DNA of 64,000 bases from Moheibacter lacus (GCF_014042165.1 NZ_JACDZE010000001.1:1696046-1760045); one strand, 5' to 3'. Shown: positions 10,201 through 19,516, counted from the first letter of the stretch. Made by a program: numbers and translations. The notes: generated by a model from the letters alone, not told the origin.

Positions 10201-10330
10201 CTACACCTTTACCAAATACAAAGGATATGACCCTGGAGCTTCTGCTTCATCACCAATTGGTGCAGGGATCGACTATGGATTCTATCCTATTCCGAGAACA
10301 TATATGATGGGAATTAATGTTAAATTCTAA
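7283..10330 (+). CDS. SusC/RagA-type TonB-linked outer membrane transporter
   Basis: 1015 aa. Residues 1-19 are a signal peptide. Residues about 22-95 form a CarboxypepD_reg-like domain (LSGTVKDEATGFPIMDVSV). The SusC linker TTLNDVVVIGYG leads into a plug domain (about 110-220) and the rest is a 22-strand beta-barrel ending in a terminal aromatic-rich strand (YMMGINVKF). By family knowledge it forms the barrel of a pedal-bin complex with SusD and imports oligosaccharides with TonB energy. It starts a run of five genes with a regulator upstream and two glucanases downstream. The substrate is inferred from those enzymes to be a beta-1,3-glucan oligomer. Confidence 0.96.
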   Translation: MKYKILLLLSMMISAISFAQVVNLSGTVKDEATGFPIMDVSVTTTDSGQEVFTDEEGNFYLENLSPEDRILISGLGYEVLEYQIGEESDVQINLKQEGVTTLNDVVVIGYGAQVKKEITGAVGVVDNSTIETLKPVKVEQALQGTVSGVNVTGQSGAPGSGFNINIRGIATNGVTAPTVIIDGFIGDMSTLNPSDIENITVLKDAQAAIYGTIGANGVILVTTKKGRKNKSTSFEYNAYYGVQETSRKLPLLNATEYALMLNESYANGGQDIPFPEIGNTLGAGTDWQDEVFSLAPIMSHDLNISGGGEKIAYVLSGSNLEQEGIVGEDKSGFNRNTARIALNVDLTERLTFSTNINYVNFNRRTLNENGLGSVLFNALNAPPTVPVYNDDGTFFLMPNTTGIGNEVINPLAQIANTYNQYTYRKFSGNLELNYDLFTGFDVTGRVGFNSANDDSRSFSPIVDYGGTKVFNNPRSSVTQFKSNFYDYTFDLFANYNKSFGNHDITVTAGTTFFRTWGDQLSATGFDVPNNSWDFADISLTTGVVDNIPNGAYNYDNRRLSYFGRLQYDFMGKYLLSAMIRRDESTLFAEGNRVEWFPSLTAGWIVSDEGFFGDDGFVNFLKLRGSWGQLGNDQVTGTFRSLLNGEGVYVIDGAITTGTAIGAIANENMKWETAEKLDFGLDMNFFNNRLSLVADYFIDIRKDLLINNIPISGIIGIGAPGSGAPTLNAGTVENRGFEFALNYKQNFADDWSISVGYNATFIENEVTEVNNSTGFMEGGAFGVGQPAPSRMEVGQPMGYFYGYQTDGIFQNQSEVDNHADQTGLGSVNVQPGDLRYVDQNGDGVINIDDRVYIGDPIPDATMGFNLQLNYKGIDFSSFVFASIGNDMVRNYERALSDINRLDYVLDRWHGAGTSNEVPRVTTGATNNYIFSDYYVEDASYARIQNVQLGYSFSERLLRNSFVQKLRIYAAVNNLYTFTKYKGYDPGASASSPIGAGIDYGFYPIPRTYMMGINVKF

Positions 10331-10334
10331 AAAG

Positions 10335-11810
10335 ATGAAAATGAGATTCAAAAAAATTATACAAATAGCATTGGCGGGATTTTTCATGCTTTCCGCTTAC
10401 AATTGCGAGATGGATCAAGAACCGGAATATGTTATCGATGCAGATAATTATTTCAATTCTGAAGACGATTATTACAAAGCACTTGTCGGTGCATACGATC
10501 TTTTACAATCGACTTACCAAAATGTTTTGATGGGCGAAATTGCCTCTGATAACACCTTGAGCGGTGGTGAAAGTGCAAACGACGTAGTTGGATTTCAACA
10601 AGTAGATGAAATGACACATGGTCCTGTAAATGACCAAATTAAAAAAGTTTGGGACTGGATGTTTGCTGGAGTTCAACGATGTAATTTCATCATGGAAAAC
10701 AAAGACAAAACAGAATTTGAAGGCAAAAACCAAATCATTGCCGAAACCCGATTTTTACGGGCATATTATCACTTCGAATTGGTCAAATGGTTTGGTGGAA
10801 TTCCATTAAAAGGTGATGAAATGTTCGTTATAGGTGATGAGAAAACCATTCCTCGTTCTTCTGTGGAAGAAGTTTATGCTTCGATCGAAGCCGATTTGAT
10901 CTATGCTTCAGAAAACCTAGCTCCGGTTGCTCCTCAGTTGGGAAGAGTGACGCAAGGCGCTGCATATGCACTTCTTGGTAAAGTTTATTTGTTTCAGGAG
11001 AAATACCAACAAGCCGCATCTGCACTCGATCAAGTCATCGGTTCCGGTCAATATTCATTGGTCCAAGATTATGCAACTTTATTTGAATTCGAACAAGAAA
11101 ACGGTCCAGAATCCATTTTTGAAGTACAATATGTCGACAATGAAGGCGCCGGATTTGAATGTTTGCAGTGTAGCGAAGGAAATGTGGCAGTTGGATTCAA
11201 TGGCATTAGAAATTATAGTGGAGATCTTTTTACTTCAGGCTATAGTTTTAACGTTCCGACAGAAGCTGTTTACAATGCTTTTGATGAAGAGGATTTGAGA
11301 AGAGATATCGCCATTTTAAACATAGAAGCTTGGGCAAATGAAACCGGCGCAACATATGGAATCGGCTACAAACATACGGGCTATTTCAACAGAAAGTATT
11401 TGCCAAGAGTGAGAAGTGATCAATCTGCCGGTGATATGAATTTGACCAATCCAAATAATTACAGAGCCATTCGTTATGCAGATGTTTTGTTGATGGCAGC
11501 CGAAGCTTATAACCGAGGAGGACTGAGCGATGCAACGGCCAGGAATTATTTGAACCAAGTGCGTGAAAGAGCATTTGGAAATACCAATCATAATGTAACG
11601 ACTTCAGGTTCTGCTTTGACAGAAGCGATTTGGAGAGAAAGAAGGTTGGAATTGGTAGGAGAAGCACATCGGTTTTTTGACTTGGTCAGAACGGGACAAG
11701 CTGCCGCAAATATCGACGGATTTGTAGCAGGAAAACATGAATTATTCCCAATTCCTTTTGAAGAAATCCAATATTCAAACGGAAACTGGCAACAAAATCC
11801 AAACTATTAA
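10335..11810 (+). CDS. SusD/RagB-type glycan-binding lipoprotein
   Basis: 491 aa from the ATG at 10335, four bases after the susC stop. An upstream ATG at 10317 overlaps susC and is less likely. The N-terminus has a signal sequence ending in a lipobox (LSAYNC), so the mature protein is a lipid-anchored surface protein. SusD features include IAETRFLRAYYHFELVKWFGGIPL and the C-terminal IWRERRLELVGEAHRFFDLVRTG followed by HELFPIPFEEIQ. It is the lid of the SusCD import complex and helps capture oligosaccharides. Its tight coupling to susC and the order of the locus support this. Confidence 0.95.
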   Translation: MKMRFKKIIQIALAGFFMLSAYNCEMDQEPEYVIDADNYFNSEDDYYKALVGAYDLLQSTYQNVLMGEIASDNTLSGGESANDVVGFQQVDEMTHGPVNDQIKKVWDWMFAGVQRCNFIMENKDKTEFEGKNQIIAETRFLRAYYHFELVKWFGGIPLKGDEMFVIGDEKTIPRSSVEEVYASIEADLIYASENLAPVAPQLGRVTQGAAYALLGKVYLFQEKYQQAASALDQVIGSGQYSLVQDYATLFEFEQENGPESIFEVQYVDNEGAGFECLQCSEGNVAVGFNGIRNYSGDLFTSGYSFNVPTEAVYNAFDEEDLRRDIAILNIEAWANETGATYGIGYKHTGYFNRKYLPRVRSDQSAGDMNLTNPNNYRAIRYADVLLMAAEAYNRGGLSDATARNYLNQVRERAFGNTNHNVTTSGSALTEAIWRERRLELVGEAHRFFDLVRTGQAAANIDGFVAGKHELFPIPFEEIQYSNGNWQQNPNY

Positions 11811-11820
11811 AAATTAGACT

Positions 11821-13359
11821 ATGAAAAATATTTTTAAAATACTAAGCATCTTCATCATCCCATTACTTTTTGGATGTTCAGATGATGATGGATTGACTGA
11901 TGTTGATAATGGTGCTCCTGTCAATTTGGCGATGGATTTTACCATTACACAGGACAATTCAGGACTGGTGACTATCCTGCCAACTGGCGAGAATGCCAAT
12001 GCTTTCCAGGTCGACTTTGGGGATGGGTCTGAACTTTCTGAGAAATTTGCACCAGGTGGAAGTTTGGAACATATATATCCTGAAGGAAGTTATGAAGTGA
12101 AATTGATCGCTACCAATTTATCAGGCGATCAAACCGAATACGTTCAAACGCTAGACGTTTCATTTGCGGCACCTGAAAATTTGGTCGTTACCATTACCAG
12201 AGATTCTGTCAACCCATTTATCGTTCAGGTTCAAGCTGAAGCCGATTTTGAAACCAATTTTTTAGTGTATTTCGGAGAAACAACACCTGAAGATCCTATT
12301 TCAATTCTAGAAGGTGAAACGGCTACGCACGAATACCAAAACATCGGAACTTATACGATTACCGTAATCGCTCAAAGTGGTGGAACACAGACCACGACTT
12401 ATACTGAAGAAATTCAGATATTCCATCCGATGGGATTGCCGGTAACATTTGAAAATCCGGATTTGAATTATTTGTTCTATACTTTTGGAGGAGGAGAACC
12501 GGTTTTGCCAATTATTGATAATCCAGCACCAAATGGCGTAAACAACTCTGCAAAAGTGGCAGAATATACCAAACCAGCAGGTTCTGAAACTTGGGCAGGA
12601 ACCGTTTTAACGCTCAATGAAAGCATAGATTTCTCCACTTCAAATAAATTGTCTGTTGATGTTTATTCGCCAGCAGCCGGAACACCTGTATTGTTGAAAC
12701 TGGAAGACCATACCAATCCTGATATTTTTGTAGAAACCATCGTCAATACAACGACTTCTGGGCAATGGGAGAGATTGGTTTTTGAGATGGCAATTGATCC
12801 GACTCAAAGTTATACCAACGTGGTTTTGTTCTTTAATTTTAATGTTTCCGGAGCAGGAGAAACCTATTATTTTGACAACATTCAAAAAGTGCCAATGGCT
12901 TTACCGCTCGATTTCGAAGTTTTTGCACCAGAAGATTATGTATTTACCGGATTTGGTGGAGCGGGATCTGCAGTAGAATTGAATCCATTTGTAGATGGGA
13001 CCAATCCAAGTGAGCATGTCGTGAAAGGAAATAAAGGGATGAATGCCGAAACTTGGGCTGGAACCTTTATCAATTTGGATCAAGCAGTTGATTTCTCACA
13101 AGGAAGTAAAATCAGTATGAAATTCAGATCACCGCAAGCAGGCGTTACGGTTTTGGTAAAATTTGAAAATCCGGATGATGCTACTTTATTTGTAGAAGCT
13201 CCAGCTGTTACCACAGTTGCTGACGGATGGGAAACCATAGAAGCAGATTTTACGGGAATGCCGCTTGGGAATTGGAAACGTTTGGTAGTTTTCTATGATT
13301 TTGGAAATCCGGGAACGGGAACGGATTATTATTTTGATGACGTAGAACAAGTAAATTAA
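11821..13359 (+). CDS. PKD-domain surface glycan-binding lipoprotein with tandem modules
   Basis: 512 aa. A lipoprotein signal ends in LLFGC. Residues about 35-115 and 120-200 resemble PKD-type Ig folds (FQVDFGDGS and GSYEVKLIA; FLVYFGETT and GTYTITVIA). Two similar modules follow, about 205-355 and 357-512; both contain ETWAGT, an FS-x3-K strand and end in YYFDxI/V, so they arose by duplication. The position right after susD is where Bacteroidota keep SusE/F-like or SGBP proteins. I infer that it binds glucan at the cell surface. No catalytic residues are visible. PKD proteins at this position accompany GH16 and GH3 enzymes in laminarin loci of marine flavobacteria. Confidence 0.8.
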   Translation: MKNIFKILSIFIIPLLFGCSDDDGLTDVDNGAPVNLAMDFTITQDNSGLVTILPTGENANAFQVDFGDGSELSEKFAPGGSLEHIYPEGSYEVKLIATNLSGDQTEYVQTLDVSFAAPENLVVTITRDSVNPFIVQVQAEADFETNFLVYFGETTPEDPISILEGETATHEYQNIGTYTITVIAQSGGTQTTTYTEEIQIFHPMGLPVTFENPDLNYLFYTFGGGEPVLPIIDNPAPNGVNNSAKVAEYTKPAGSETWAGTVLTLNESIDFSTSNKLSVDVYSPAAGTPVLLKLEDHTNPDIFVETIVNTTTSGQWERLVFEMAIDPTQSYTNVVLFFNFNVSGAGETYYFDNIQKVPMALPLDFEVFAPEDYVFTGFGGAGSAVELNPFVDGTNPSEHVVKGNKGMNAETWAGTFINLDQAVDFSQGSKISMKFRSPQAGVTVLVKFENPDDATLFVEAPAVTTVADGWETIEADFTGMPLGNWKRLVVFYDFGNPGTGTDYYFDDVEQVN

Positions 13360-13364
13360 TTCAA

Positions 13365-15008
13365 ATGAAAATTAAACAATATATATTACCATTGATCGTC
13401 TTTTTTGGAGGAATTCTTACGCTGAATGGCTGTAATGAAGATGATCCGACCTTTGGCGAAATCATTGCACCATCAAATTTGGCGGTGAATTTTGAGATCC
13501 AAAATGTATCTGGAGAATTTCCGGATGGAGATGGAAGCGGAATAGTCAATTTTACGGCAACCGCAGATCATGCGATGAATTTTAAATATTATTTTGGAGA
13601 CAATACAACCGGATTGACTTCAAACGGAACCATTGCCCATGCATTTGCAATGACTGGTGTAAACACTTATACTGTTACAGTTGTCGCAACAGGAACTGGT
13701 GGGACAAGTACAAGTACTACGACCGAAGTAACGGTCTTCAGTAGTTTTTCAGATCCGGAAACCAAAGCATTGCTGACAGGTGGTTCTACAAAAAATTGGT
13801 ACATCGCAAAAGCATTGCCCGGACATTTAGGATTGGGGCCTATGACTTCGAGTACACAAGACTGGTACAGCGCAGCACCATTTGAAAAAGATGAATGTTT
13901 TTACAATGATCTGCTCACTTTTACAGAAGATGCTGATGGCGATGTAACCTATACTTTAAACAACCAAGGTGAAACATTTTTTAATGTATCCTTTTTAAGT
14001 GTCGGTGGTGGAAGTGGAAGCGAAGATACCTGTCTTCCTTTTGATACTTCTGGTGTTAAAAATGTAACGCTTTCTTCTGCGACTTCTGGTTTCCCTGAAG
14101 ATGTATCGACTGGGACGCAGATCATGATTTCTGATGGAGGATTTATGGGTTATTATGTAGGGCAAAGCAATTTTGAAATCATGGAAATTTCAGATGATTA
14201 TATGTATGTGCGTTTCCAAATGGCTCCTCCGGGAGATACCGGAATTGCTTGGTACATGAAATTCACAACAGATCCAAATGGAGGTGGAGATCCTGGTGGA
14301 GGTGATAATGAATTGGAAACAGAATTTACAGATTTGTTTTGGGCAGATGAATTTGACCAAGAAACATTAAACATGGACAATTGGAATTTCGAAATCGGAA
14401 ACAATAATGGTTGGGGAAATCAGGAATTGCAATATTATACAGAACAAAACACTACGCTTGAAAACGGAATTTTAAGAATTTCTGCAAAAAGAGAAGCCTA
14501 TGAAGGATTTCAATATACTTCTTCCAGAATCAACACAAAAGATAAATTCAATTTCACACATGGACGCATGGAAGTCCGTGCCAAACTACCACAAGGTGGT
14601 GGGACTTGGCCGGCGATTTGGATGTTGGGTTCAACTTTTGACAACGTAGGTTGGCCTGCTTGTGGCGAAATCGATGTGATGGAACATTGGGGAAATGAAC
14701 CGACAGTCGTCCAAAGTGCACTCCATTTTCCTGGAAATTCCGGAGGAAATGCAGTTGTAGGCATGACAAATGTCGATTCCCTAGAGTCAGCTTTCCATCT
14801 CTACACTGTGGAGTGGACCGACGAACACATCCTTTTTGCCATCGATAACATCGTGTACCATGAATTTTCAAACAATCCGGGCATCCCTTTTAATGCACCT
14901 TTTTTCATCATTTTAAATGTGGCAATGGGTGGAGCGCTTGGAGGAGAAGTAGATCCAAATTTTCAAGAAGGAACATTTGAAATCGATTATGTGAGAGTGT
15001 ATCAATAA
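13365..15008 (+). CDS. GH16 endo-beta-1,3-glucanase (laminarinase) lipoprotein
   Basis: 547 aa, starting five bases after the previous stop. A signal sequence ends in a lipobox (LTLNGC). Residues about 35-125 are a PKD domain. Residues about 130-305 are an unassigned domain seen before GH16 modules. A glycine/aspartate linker (NGGGDPGGGDN) leads to the GH16 domain (about 315-547). The active-site motif GEIDVMEHWG places nucleophile E435, D437 and acid/base E440. The insertion methionine (EIDVME) is the laminarinase-type beta-bulge. It is predicted to hydrolyse internal beta-1,3 bonds of laminarin on the cell surface and to feed SusCD. Related beta-glucan substrates cannot be excluded. Confidence 0.92.
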   Translation: MKIKQYILPLIVFFGGILTLNGCNEDDPTFGEIIAPSNLAVNFEIQNVSGEFPDGDGSGIVNFTATADHAMNFKYYFGDNTTGLTSNGTIAHAFAMTGVNTYTVTVVATGTGGTSTSTTTEVTVFSSFSDPETKALLTGGSTKNWYIAKALPGHLGLGPMTSSTQDWYSAAPFEKDECFYNDLLTFTEDADGDVTYTLNNQGETFFNVSFLSVGGGSGSEDTCLPFDTSGVKNVTLSSATSGFPEDVSTGTQIMISDGGFMGYYVGQSNFEIMEISDDYMYVRFQMAPPGDTGIAWYMKFTTDPNGGGDPGGGDNELETEFTDLFWADEFDQETLNMDNWNFEIGNNNGWGNQELQYYTEQNTTLENGILRISAKREAYEGFQYTSSRINTKDKFNFTHGRMEVRAKLPQGGGTWPAIWMLGSTFDNVGWPACGEIDVMEHWGNEPTVVQSALHFPGNSGGNAVVGMTNVDSLESAFHLYTVEWTDEHILFAIDNIVYHEFSNNPGIPFNAPFFIILNVAMGGALGGEVDPNFQEGTFEIDYVRVYQ

Positions 15009-15035
15009 GCAACAGAATTTAAGTTTTATATCAAT

Positions 15036-15074
15036 TGAGGTGGGTATTTTCATAGCTACCTGCCTCAGTTTTTT
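15036..15074 (+). terminator. Intercistronic terminator or attenuator before the GH3 gene
   Basis: An 11-bp stem (15036-15046 with 15057-15067, two G-U pairs) is followed by G and six Ts. It lies between the GH16 and GH3 genes on the same strand, so it probably lowers GH3 expression or marks RNA processing. Confidence 0.65.
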
Positions 15075-15089
15075 CAAAAATTATCATTT

Positions 15090-17360
15090 ATGATAAAAAA
15101 AATAATAAAAAAGCCCTTGATCATTTTAGGGGTGATCATTTGTTCCAACACTTTATTGGCCCAGAAAAAATCAACGGAAGAGAAGATTGATTCTTTGTTG
15201 AGTTTGATGACCCTGGAAGAAAAAATAGGTCAAATGGTTCAATACAGCGCCTCTTGGGACGTGACCGGTCCGGCCAATGACAGTTACAACCAAAATAAAT
15301 TGGATAACTTAAAAAATGGGTTGGTAGGTTCGATGTTGAATGTAACAGGGGTAAAAAACACAAGAGAAGCGCAACGACTCAATATGGAAAATTCGAGATT
15401 GAAAATACCATTGTTGTTTGCTTATGATGTGATTCATGGTTATAAAACCATTTTTCCTGTTCCGCTGGGAGAAAGTGCAAGTTGGGATCTGGAAATCATG
15501 GAGTTGACAGCGAGAGTCGCAGCAAGAGAATCTGCAGCTTCGGGAATTGGGTGGACTTTTTCACCGATGATCGACGTTTCTCGTGATGCAAGATGGGGAA
15601 GGATCATGGAAGGTTCAGGTGAAGACCCTTATTTAACTTCTTTAATTGGTGTAGCAAAAATCAAAGGATATCAAGGCGATGATTTATCGCATCCAACTTC
15701 TATTGCGGCTTGTGCCAAACATTTTGCAGGATATGGTTTTGCTGAATCAGGGAAGGATTATAATACCGTAAACATTGGGATTCATGAATTGAACAATTCC
15801 ATTTTACCGCCTTTTAAAGCTGCTTCAGAAGCTGGTGTCGCCACTTTTATGAATTCATTTAATGAGTTGGATGGAATTCCTGCCACTGCCAATTCTTATC
15901 TTCAACGTGATTTGTTAAAAGGCGAATGGAATTTTCAAGGTCTGATGGTTTCGGATTGGGGTTCTATCGCCGAATTGATTAATCATGGTTATGCCAAAGA
16001 CAAATTTCAAGCCGGAGAATTGGCACTAAAAGCAGGAAGTGATATGGACATGGAAGGTGCTATTTATGAGAATTCATTGAAGGAATTGGTTCAAAATAAA
16101 GTCATCGATATTAAGTTGGTCGATGATGCTGTGAAGAGAATTCTTCGGGTGAAATTCCAATTGGGATTATTTGACGATCCTTATAAATATTGTGACGAAG
16201 AATTAGAGAAAAATGAATTGTATTCGTCAGAAAACCAAGAAGTAGCACTAGATGCAGCAAAGAAATCCATTGTTTTGTTAAAAAATGATAAACAAATTTT
16301 ACCGATTTCCGGTGATGTGAAATCTATCGCAGTAATCGGACCACTTGCAGATGATAAAGATTCTCCTTTAGGAAATTGGCGTGGACAAGCTGTGCCCAAT
16401 TCTGCTGTTTCAGTGCTGGAAGGAATTAAAAATCATGCCCCGAAATCTGTCAAAATCCGATACGCAAAAGGAGCAGATTTATCGATTGGAGAAAGAAGTT
16501 TCTTGAAACCGATGACGATAAACCAGACCGATACATCAGGTTTTGAAAAGGCCATCAATTTGGCTGAAAAATCAGATTTGGTGATTTTAGTAGTGGGTGA
16601 AGATGCTTATCAGTCAGGCGAAGCTAGAAGTCAGACCGACATCGGTTTTGCAGGTGTACAAAACGAATTGATCGAAGCCATCTACAAAGCCAATCCAAAT
16701 GTCGTCATGGTTTTGATGAATGGTCGTCCGATGGATTTGACTTGGAGTGATCAACATATTCCGGCAATTTTGGAAACTTGGTTGTTGGGTTCCCAACATG
16801 GGAATGCAGTCGGAGAAGTGCTTTTTGGGAAATACAATCCTTCCGGGAAATTGACCGCTTCATTTCCAAGAAACGTAGGACAACTTCCGCTTTATTACAA
16901 TTACAAACAAACAGGTCGCGGAAATGAAATTCCTGATGTGACCTATGCTTCTTATCGGGATTCAAAAAGAGATGCATTGTATCCGTTTGGATTTGGGTTG
17001 AGTTATACTGAATTCGAATATGGGAAAATCAAATTGTCCCAAGAAAAATTCTCAAAAGGAGAAAGCATTCAAATTTCAATTGACGTAAAAAATACAGGAA
17101 AAGTAAAAGGAGAAGAAGTGGTTCAAATGTACTTACAGGATTTGTTTGGGAGTGTTACCAGACCTATCAAAGAGCTAAAAGGATTTGAGAAAATAACTTT
17201 AAACCCGGGTGAAACCAAAACGGTTACCTTTAAAATTGATGAAAAAACCATAGAATTTTTTACTGCCAATCAAAAATGGGAAGCTGAAAAAGGAGAATTT
17301 AAAATTTACATCGGAACAAATTCTAGAGACCTGCAAAATACCTCGTGCTTTTATCAATAA
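15090..17360 (+). CDS. bglX: GH3 beta-glucosidase
   Basis: 756 aa, the normal size for BglX-type enzymes. Residues 1-24 are a signal peptide (ICSNTLLAQ), so it acts in the periplasm. The N-terminal barrel (about 30-370) contains DVIHGYKTIFPVPLGESASWD, the KHFAGYG strand and the nucleophile D289 in MVSDWGS. The second domain (about 390-630) includes VGEDAYQSGEARSQTDIG, where the acid/base glutamate lies in this fold. A fibronectin III-like domain ends the protein. It is predicted to release glucose from the ends of imported beta-glucan oligomers. It is the last gene of the locus and is followed by a terminator. The gene symbol is assigned by similarity only. Confidence 0.93.
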   Translation: MIKKIIKKPLIILGVIICSNTLLAQKKSTEEKIDSLLSLMTLEEKIGQMVQYSASWDVTGPANDSYNQNKLDNLKNGLVGSMLNVTGVKNTREAQRLNMENSRLKIPLLFAYDVIHGYKTIFPVPLGESASWDLEIMELTARVAARESAASGIGWTFSPMIDVSRDARWGRIMEGSGEDPYLTSLIGVAKIKGYQGDDLSHPTSIAACAKHFAGYGFAESGKDYNTVNIGIHELNNSILPPFKAASEAGVATFMNSFNELDGIPATANSYLQRDLLKGEWNFQGLMVSDWGSIAELINHGYAKDKFQAGELALKAGSDMDMEGAIYENSLKELVQNKVIDIKLVDDAVKRILRVKFQLGLFDDPYKYCDEELEKNELYSSENQEVALDAAKKSIVLLKNDKQILPISGDVKSIAVIGPLADDKDSPLGNWRGQAVPNSAVSVLEGIKNHAPKSVKIRYAKGADLSIGERSFLKPMTINQTDTSGFEKAINLAEKSDLVILVVGEDAYQSGEARSQTDIGFAGVQNELIEAIYKANPNVVMVLMNGRPMDLTWSDQHIPAILETWLLGSQHGNAVGEVLFGKYNPSGKLTASFPRNVGQLPLYYNYKQTGRGNEIPDVTYASYRDSKRDALYPFGFGLSYTEFEYGKIKLSQEKFSKGESIQISIDVKNTGKVKGEEVVQMYLQDLFGSVTRPIKELKGFEKITLNPGETKTVTFKIDEKTIEFFTANQKWEAEKGEFKIYIGTNSRDLQNTSCFYQ

Positions 17361-17400
17361 TTCTTCAATTTGTTTTATGAATCGAGATGATTTTCTCGGA

Positions 17401-17433
17401 AATGGCCGAATGATGTGTGTTCGGTCATTTTTT
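17401..17433 (+). terminator. Terminator ending the glucan utilization locus
   Basis: A 10-bp stem (17401-17410 with 17420-17429, one G-U pair) is followed by a T run. It separates the GH3 gene from aroC. Confidence 0.75.
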
Positions 17434-17449
17434 ATGCCTTGATTTTCCA

Positions 17450-17457
17450 TACTTTTG
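17450..17457 (+). promoter_or_regulatory. Candidate aroC -7 element
   Basis: TACTTTTG fits TAnnTTTG and lies 17 nt before the aroC ATG, giving a short leader. No good -33 box is visible. Confidence 0.4.
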
Positions 17458-17474
17458 TTTTTATAAATAGCAGC

Positions 17475-18533
17475 ATGAATACATTTGGTCGAATTTTCAG
17501 GTTAACAACATTTGGAGAAAGTCATGGGAAAGTGATAGGTGGAGTAATCGATGGATGTCCTGCCGGAATCAAATTGGATTTTGAAAAAATTCAACACGAA
17601 CTCGATCGTCGCAAACCCGGTCAATCCAAAATCGTCACTCAACGCAAAGAAAGCGATACGGTTCAATTCCTTTCCGGAATTTTTGAAGGAAAAACGACTG
17701 GAGCATCCATCGGGTTTTTAATCGAAAATGAAAATCAAAAGTCCAAAGATTATGGTCATATTGAAGAAATATTTCGACCATCGCATGCCGATTTTACGTA
17801 TCAGAAGAAATACGGAATCCGCGATCATAGAGGAGGAGGGAGGACTTCAGCTCGTGAAACTGCCAATTGGGTAGTAGGTGGAGCTGTAGCCAAACAAATA
17901 CTTTCCGATATTAAAATCAATGCTTACGTTTCATCGGTCGGAGATTTATTTTTAGAAAAACCTTACCAGGATTTGGATTTTAATCAAACGGAATCCAATA
18001 TCGTTCGCTGTCCGGATCAAGAAGTTGCAGCGCAAATGATTGAAAAAATTGAAAAAGTAAGAAAATCAGGTGATACCATCGGTGGAACGGTTACATGTGT
18101 GATTCAAAATGTGCCTATTGGTTGGGGAGAACCTATTTTTGATAAACTACATGCAAGATTAGGTCAAGCCATGTTGGGTATCAATGCAGTAAAAGGATTT
18201 GAATATGGGAGTGGTTTTTGTGGAGCGAAAATGAAAGGTTCCGAACACAATGATTTGTTCAATGTAGATGGAACGACAAAATCCAATCTTTCTGGTGGTA
18301 TCCAAGGAGGCATTTCAAACGGAATGGATATTTATTTCCGGGTTGCATTTAAACCGGTAGCAACCATCATGCAGGAACAAGAAACCATAAACTCAAAAGG
18401 AGAATTGGTTCAAATGCATGGAAAAGGAAGACATGATCCTTGTGTCGTTCCGCGTGCTGTGCCGATTGTGGAAGCTTTAGCTGCAATGGTTTTGACCGAT
18501 TTTAATTTTCTGCAAAACTCCAAAACGTTTTAA
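17475..18533 (+). CDS. aroC: Chorismate synthase
   Basis: 352 aa from the ATG at 17475. An upstream in-frame ATG at 17415 would add 20 hydrophobic residues and is rejected, because [18 protein letters not shown] is the normal family start. The enzyme converts 5-enolpyruvylshikimate-3-phosphate to chorismate using reduced FMN, the last shared step of aromatic amino acid synthesis. Signature segments are [20 protein letters not shown], the HSHAD-like region [25 protein letters not shown] and [16 protein letters not shown]. It is a cytoplasmic housekeeping gene, convergent with oxyR with one base between the two stops. Confidence 0.97.
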   Translation: MNTFGRIFRLTTFGESHGKVIGGVIDGCPAGIKLDFEKIQHELDRRKPGQSKIVTQRKESDTVQFLSGIFEGKTTGASIGFLIENENQKSKDYGHIEEIFRPSHADFTYQKKYGIRDHRGGGRTSARETANWVVGGAVAKQILSDIKINAYVSSVGDLFLEKPYQDLDFNQTESNIVRCPDQEVAAQMIEKIEKVRKSGDTIGGTVTCVIQNVPIGWGEPIFDKLHARLGQAMLGINAVKGFEYGSGFCGAKMKGSEHNDLFNVDGTTKSNLSGGIQGGISNGMDIYFRVAFKPVATIMQEQETINSKGELVQMHGKGRHDPCVVPRAVPIVEALAAMVLTDFNFLQNSKTF

Positions 18534-18534
18534 T

Positions 18535-19482
18535 TTATGCCGGCAAACTGATCAATGGTGAAGTCACATTATCCGTTTTTTCCAAAAAGATTTTTCCGCG
18601 TAAAACACTTTGAATGGTTTTGGATAAATTTTCTTCAAATGATTTTCGTAGGTTGGATTGATGATAGACCAAACTTACTTCACGTGTGGGTGCAGGATCT
18701 TTAAAATAACGGATGTTTTTCTGGTATTCTTTTGGTAAATCTTCGGCTTGCATACTTGGCAAAAGCGTCATTCCATATCCTTCGTTTGCCAATTTTACCA
18801 AAGTATCCAAACTTCCACTGTCTAATTTCACCGGTTGTGATTTTAATTTAGCAGGTTCGCAAAGACTCAAAACATTGTTTCGGAAACAATGACCTTCTTT
18901 GAGAACCAATAAATCATCAATATCCAAATCGGAAGTTTCGATTTGTTTTTTGGAATGGTAGGCATGAGAAGCAGGGACATAGCCGACCATCGGTTCATAA
19001 TAAAGTACTTTTTCTATGATTTGATGTTCAAATAAAGGTGTCACGACAATTCCGAAATCCAAACTTCCATCCTGAAGTTGGGCGATGATTTCGTCTGTTT
19101 GCAATTCTCGGATGATGAGATTGGCTTTTGGATATGCTTTTTGAAAAGTTTTATAAAATAAAGGAATCAGTGTGGGTAAAACCGTTGGAATCACGCCGAT
19201 TTTAAAATCGCCTTCGAGTTGGCCTTTTTCCTCAAAAACCAATTGGGACATTTTTCCGGATTCTCTTAAAATGGTTTTGGCTTGATCCACTACCTTTTCG
19301 CCAATTTTTGTAAGTTTAATAGGATGGACACTTCGGTCAAAAATTTCGATTTCTAACTCTTTTTCTAACTTTTGAATCTGCATGCTTAAAGTGGGTTGAG
19401 TCACAAAAGATTTGTCTGCAGCCAAAGTGAAATTTTTATATTCTGCTACCGCTAAAACGTATTCCAGTTGTACAAGAGTCAT
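18535..19482 (-). CDS. oxyR: OxyR, LysR-type peroxide sensor
   Basis: 315 aa. The N-terminal LysR helix-turn-helix (residues 1-60, FTLAADKSFVTQPTLSMQIQKLE) is followed by a substrate-binding-like regulatory domain. C199 and C208 in EGHCFRNNVLSLCEP have the same numbers and spacing as the redox pair of E. coli OxyR, which forms a disulfide with peroxide and activates defence genes. The gene is transcribed away from dps, a classic OxyR target, and the 110-bp region between them holds an inverted repeat. The assignment rests on the cysteine pair and this context. Confidence 0.92.
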   Translation of the reverse strand: MTLVQLEYVLAVAEYKNFTLAADKSFVTQPTLSMQIQKLEKELEIEIFDRSVHPIKLTKIGEKVVDQAKTILRESGKMSQLVFEEKGQLEGDFKIGVIPTVLPTLIPLFYKTFQKAYPKANLIIRELQTDEIIAQLQDGSLDFGIVVTPLFEHQIIEKVLYYEPMVGYVPASHAYHSKKQIETSDLDIDDLLVLKEGHCFRNNVLSLCEPAKLKSQPVKLDSGSLDTLVKLANEGYGMTLLPSMQAEDLPKEYQKNIRYFKDPAPTREVSLVYHQSNLRKSFEENLSKTIQSVLRGKIFLEKTDNVTSPLISLPA

Positions 19483-19516
19483 GTATAAATATTTTCAATA
19501 AAGGTATTGAATTAAT

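Noticed and set aside
17415..17474. Longer start for chorismate synthase
   Set aside because: The added residues are hydrophobic and run through the preceding intergenic region and -7 box; the family starts at MNTFGRIFR.
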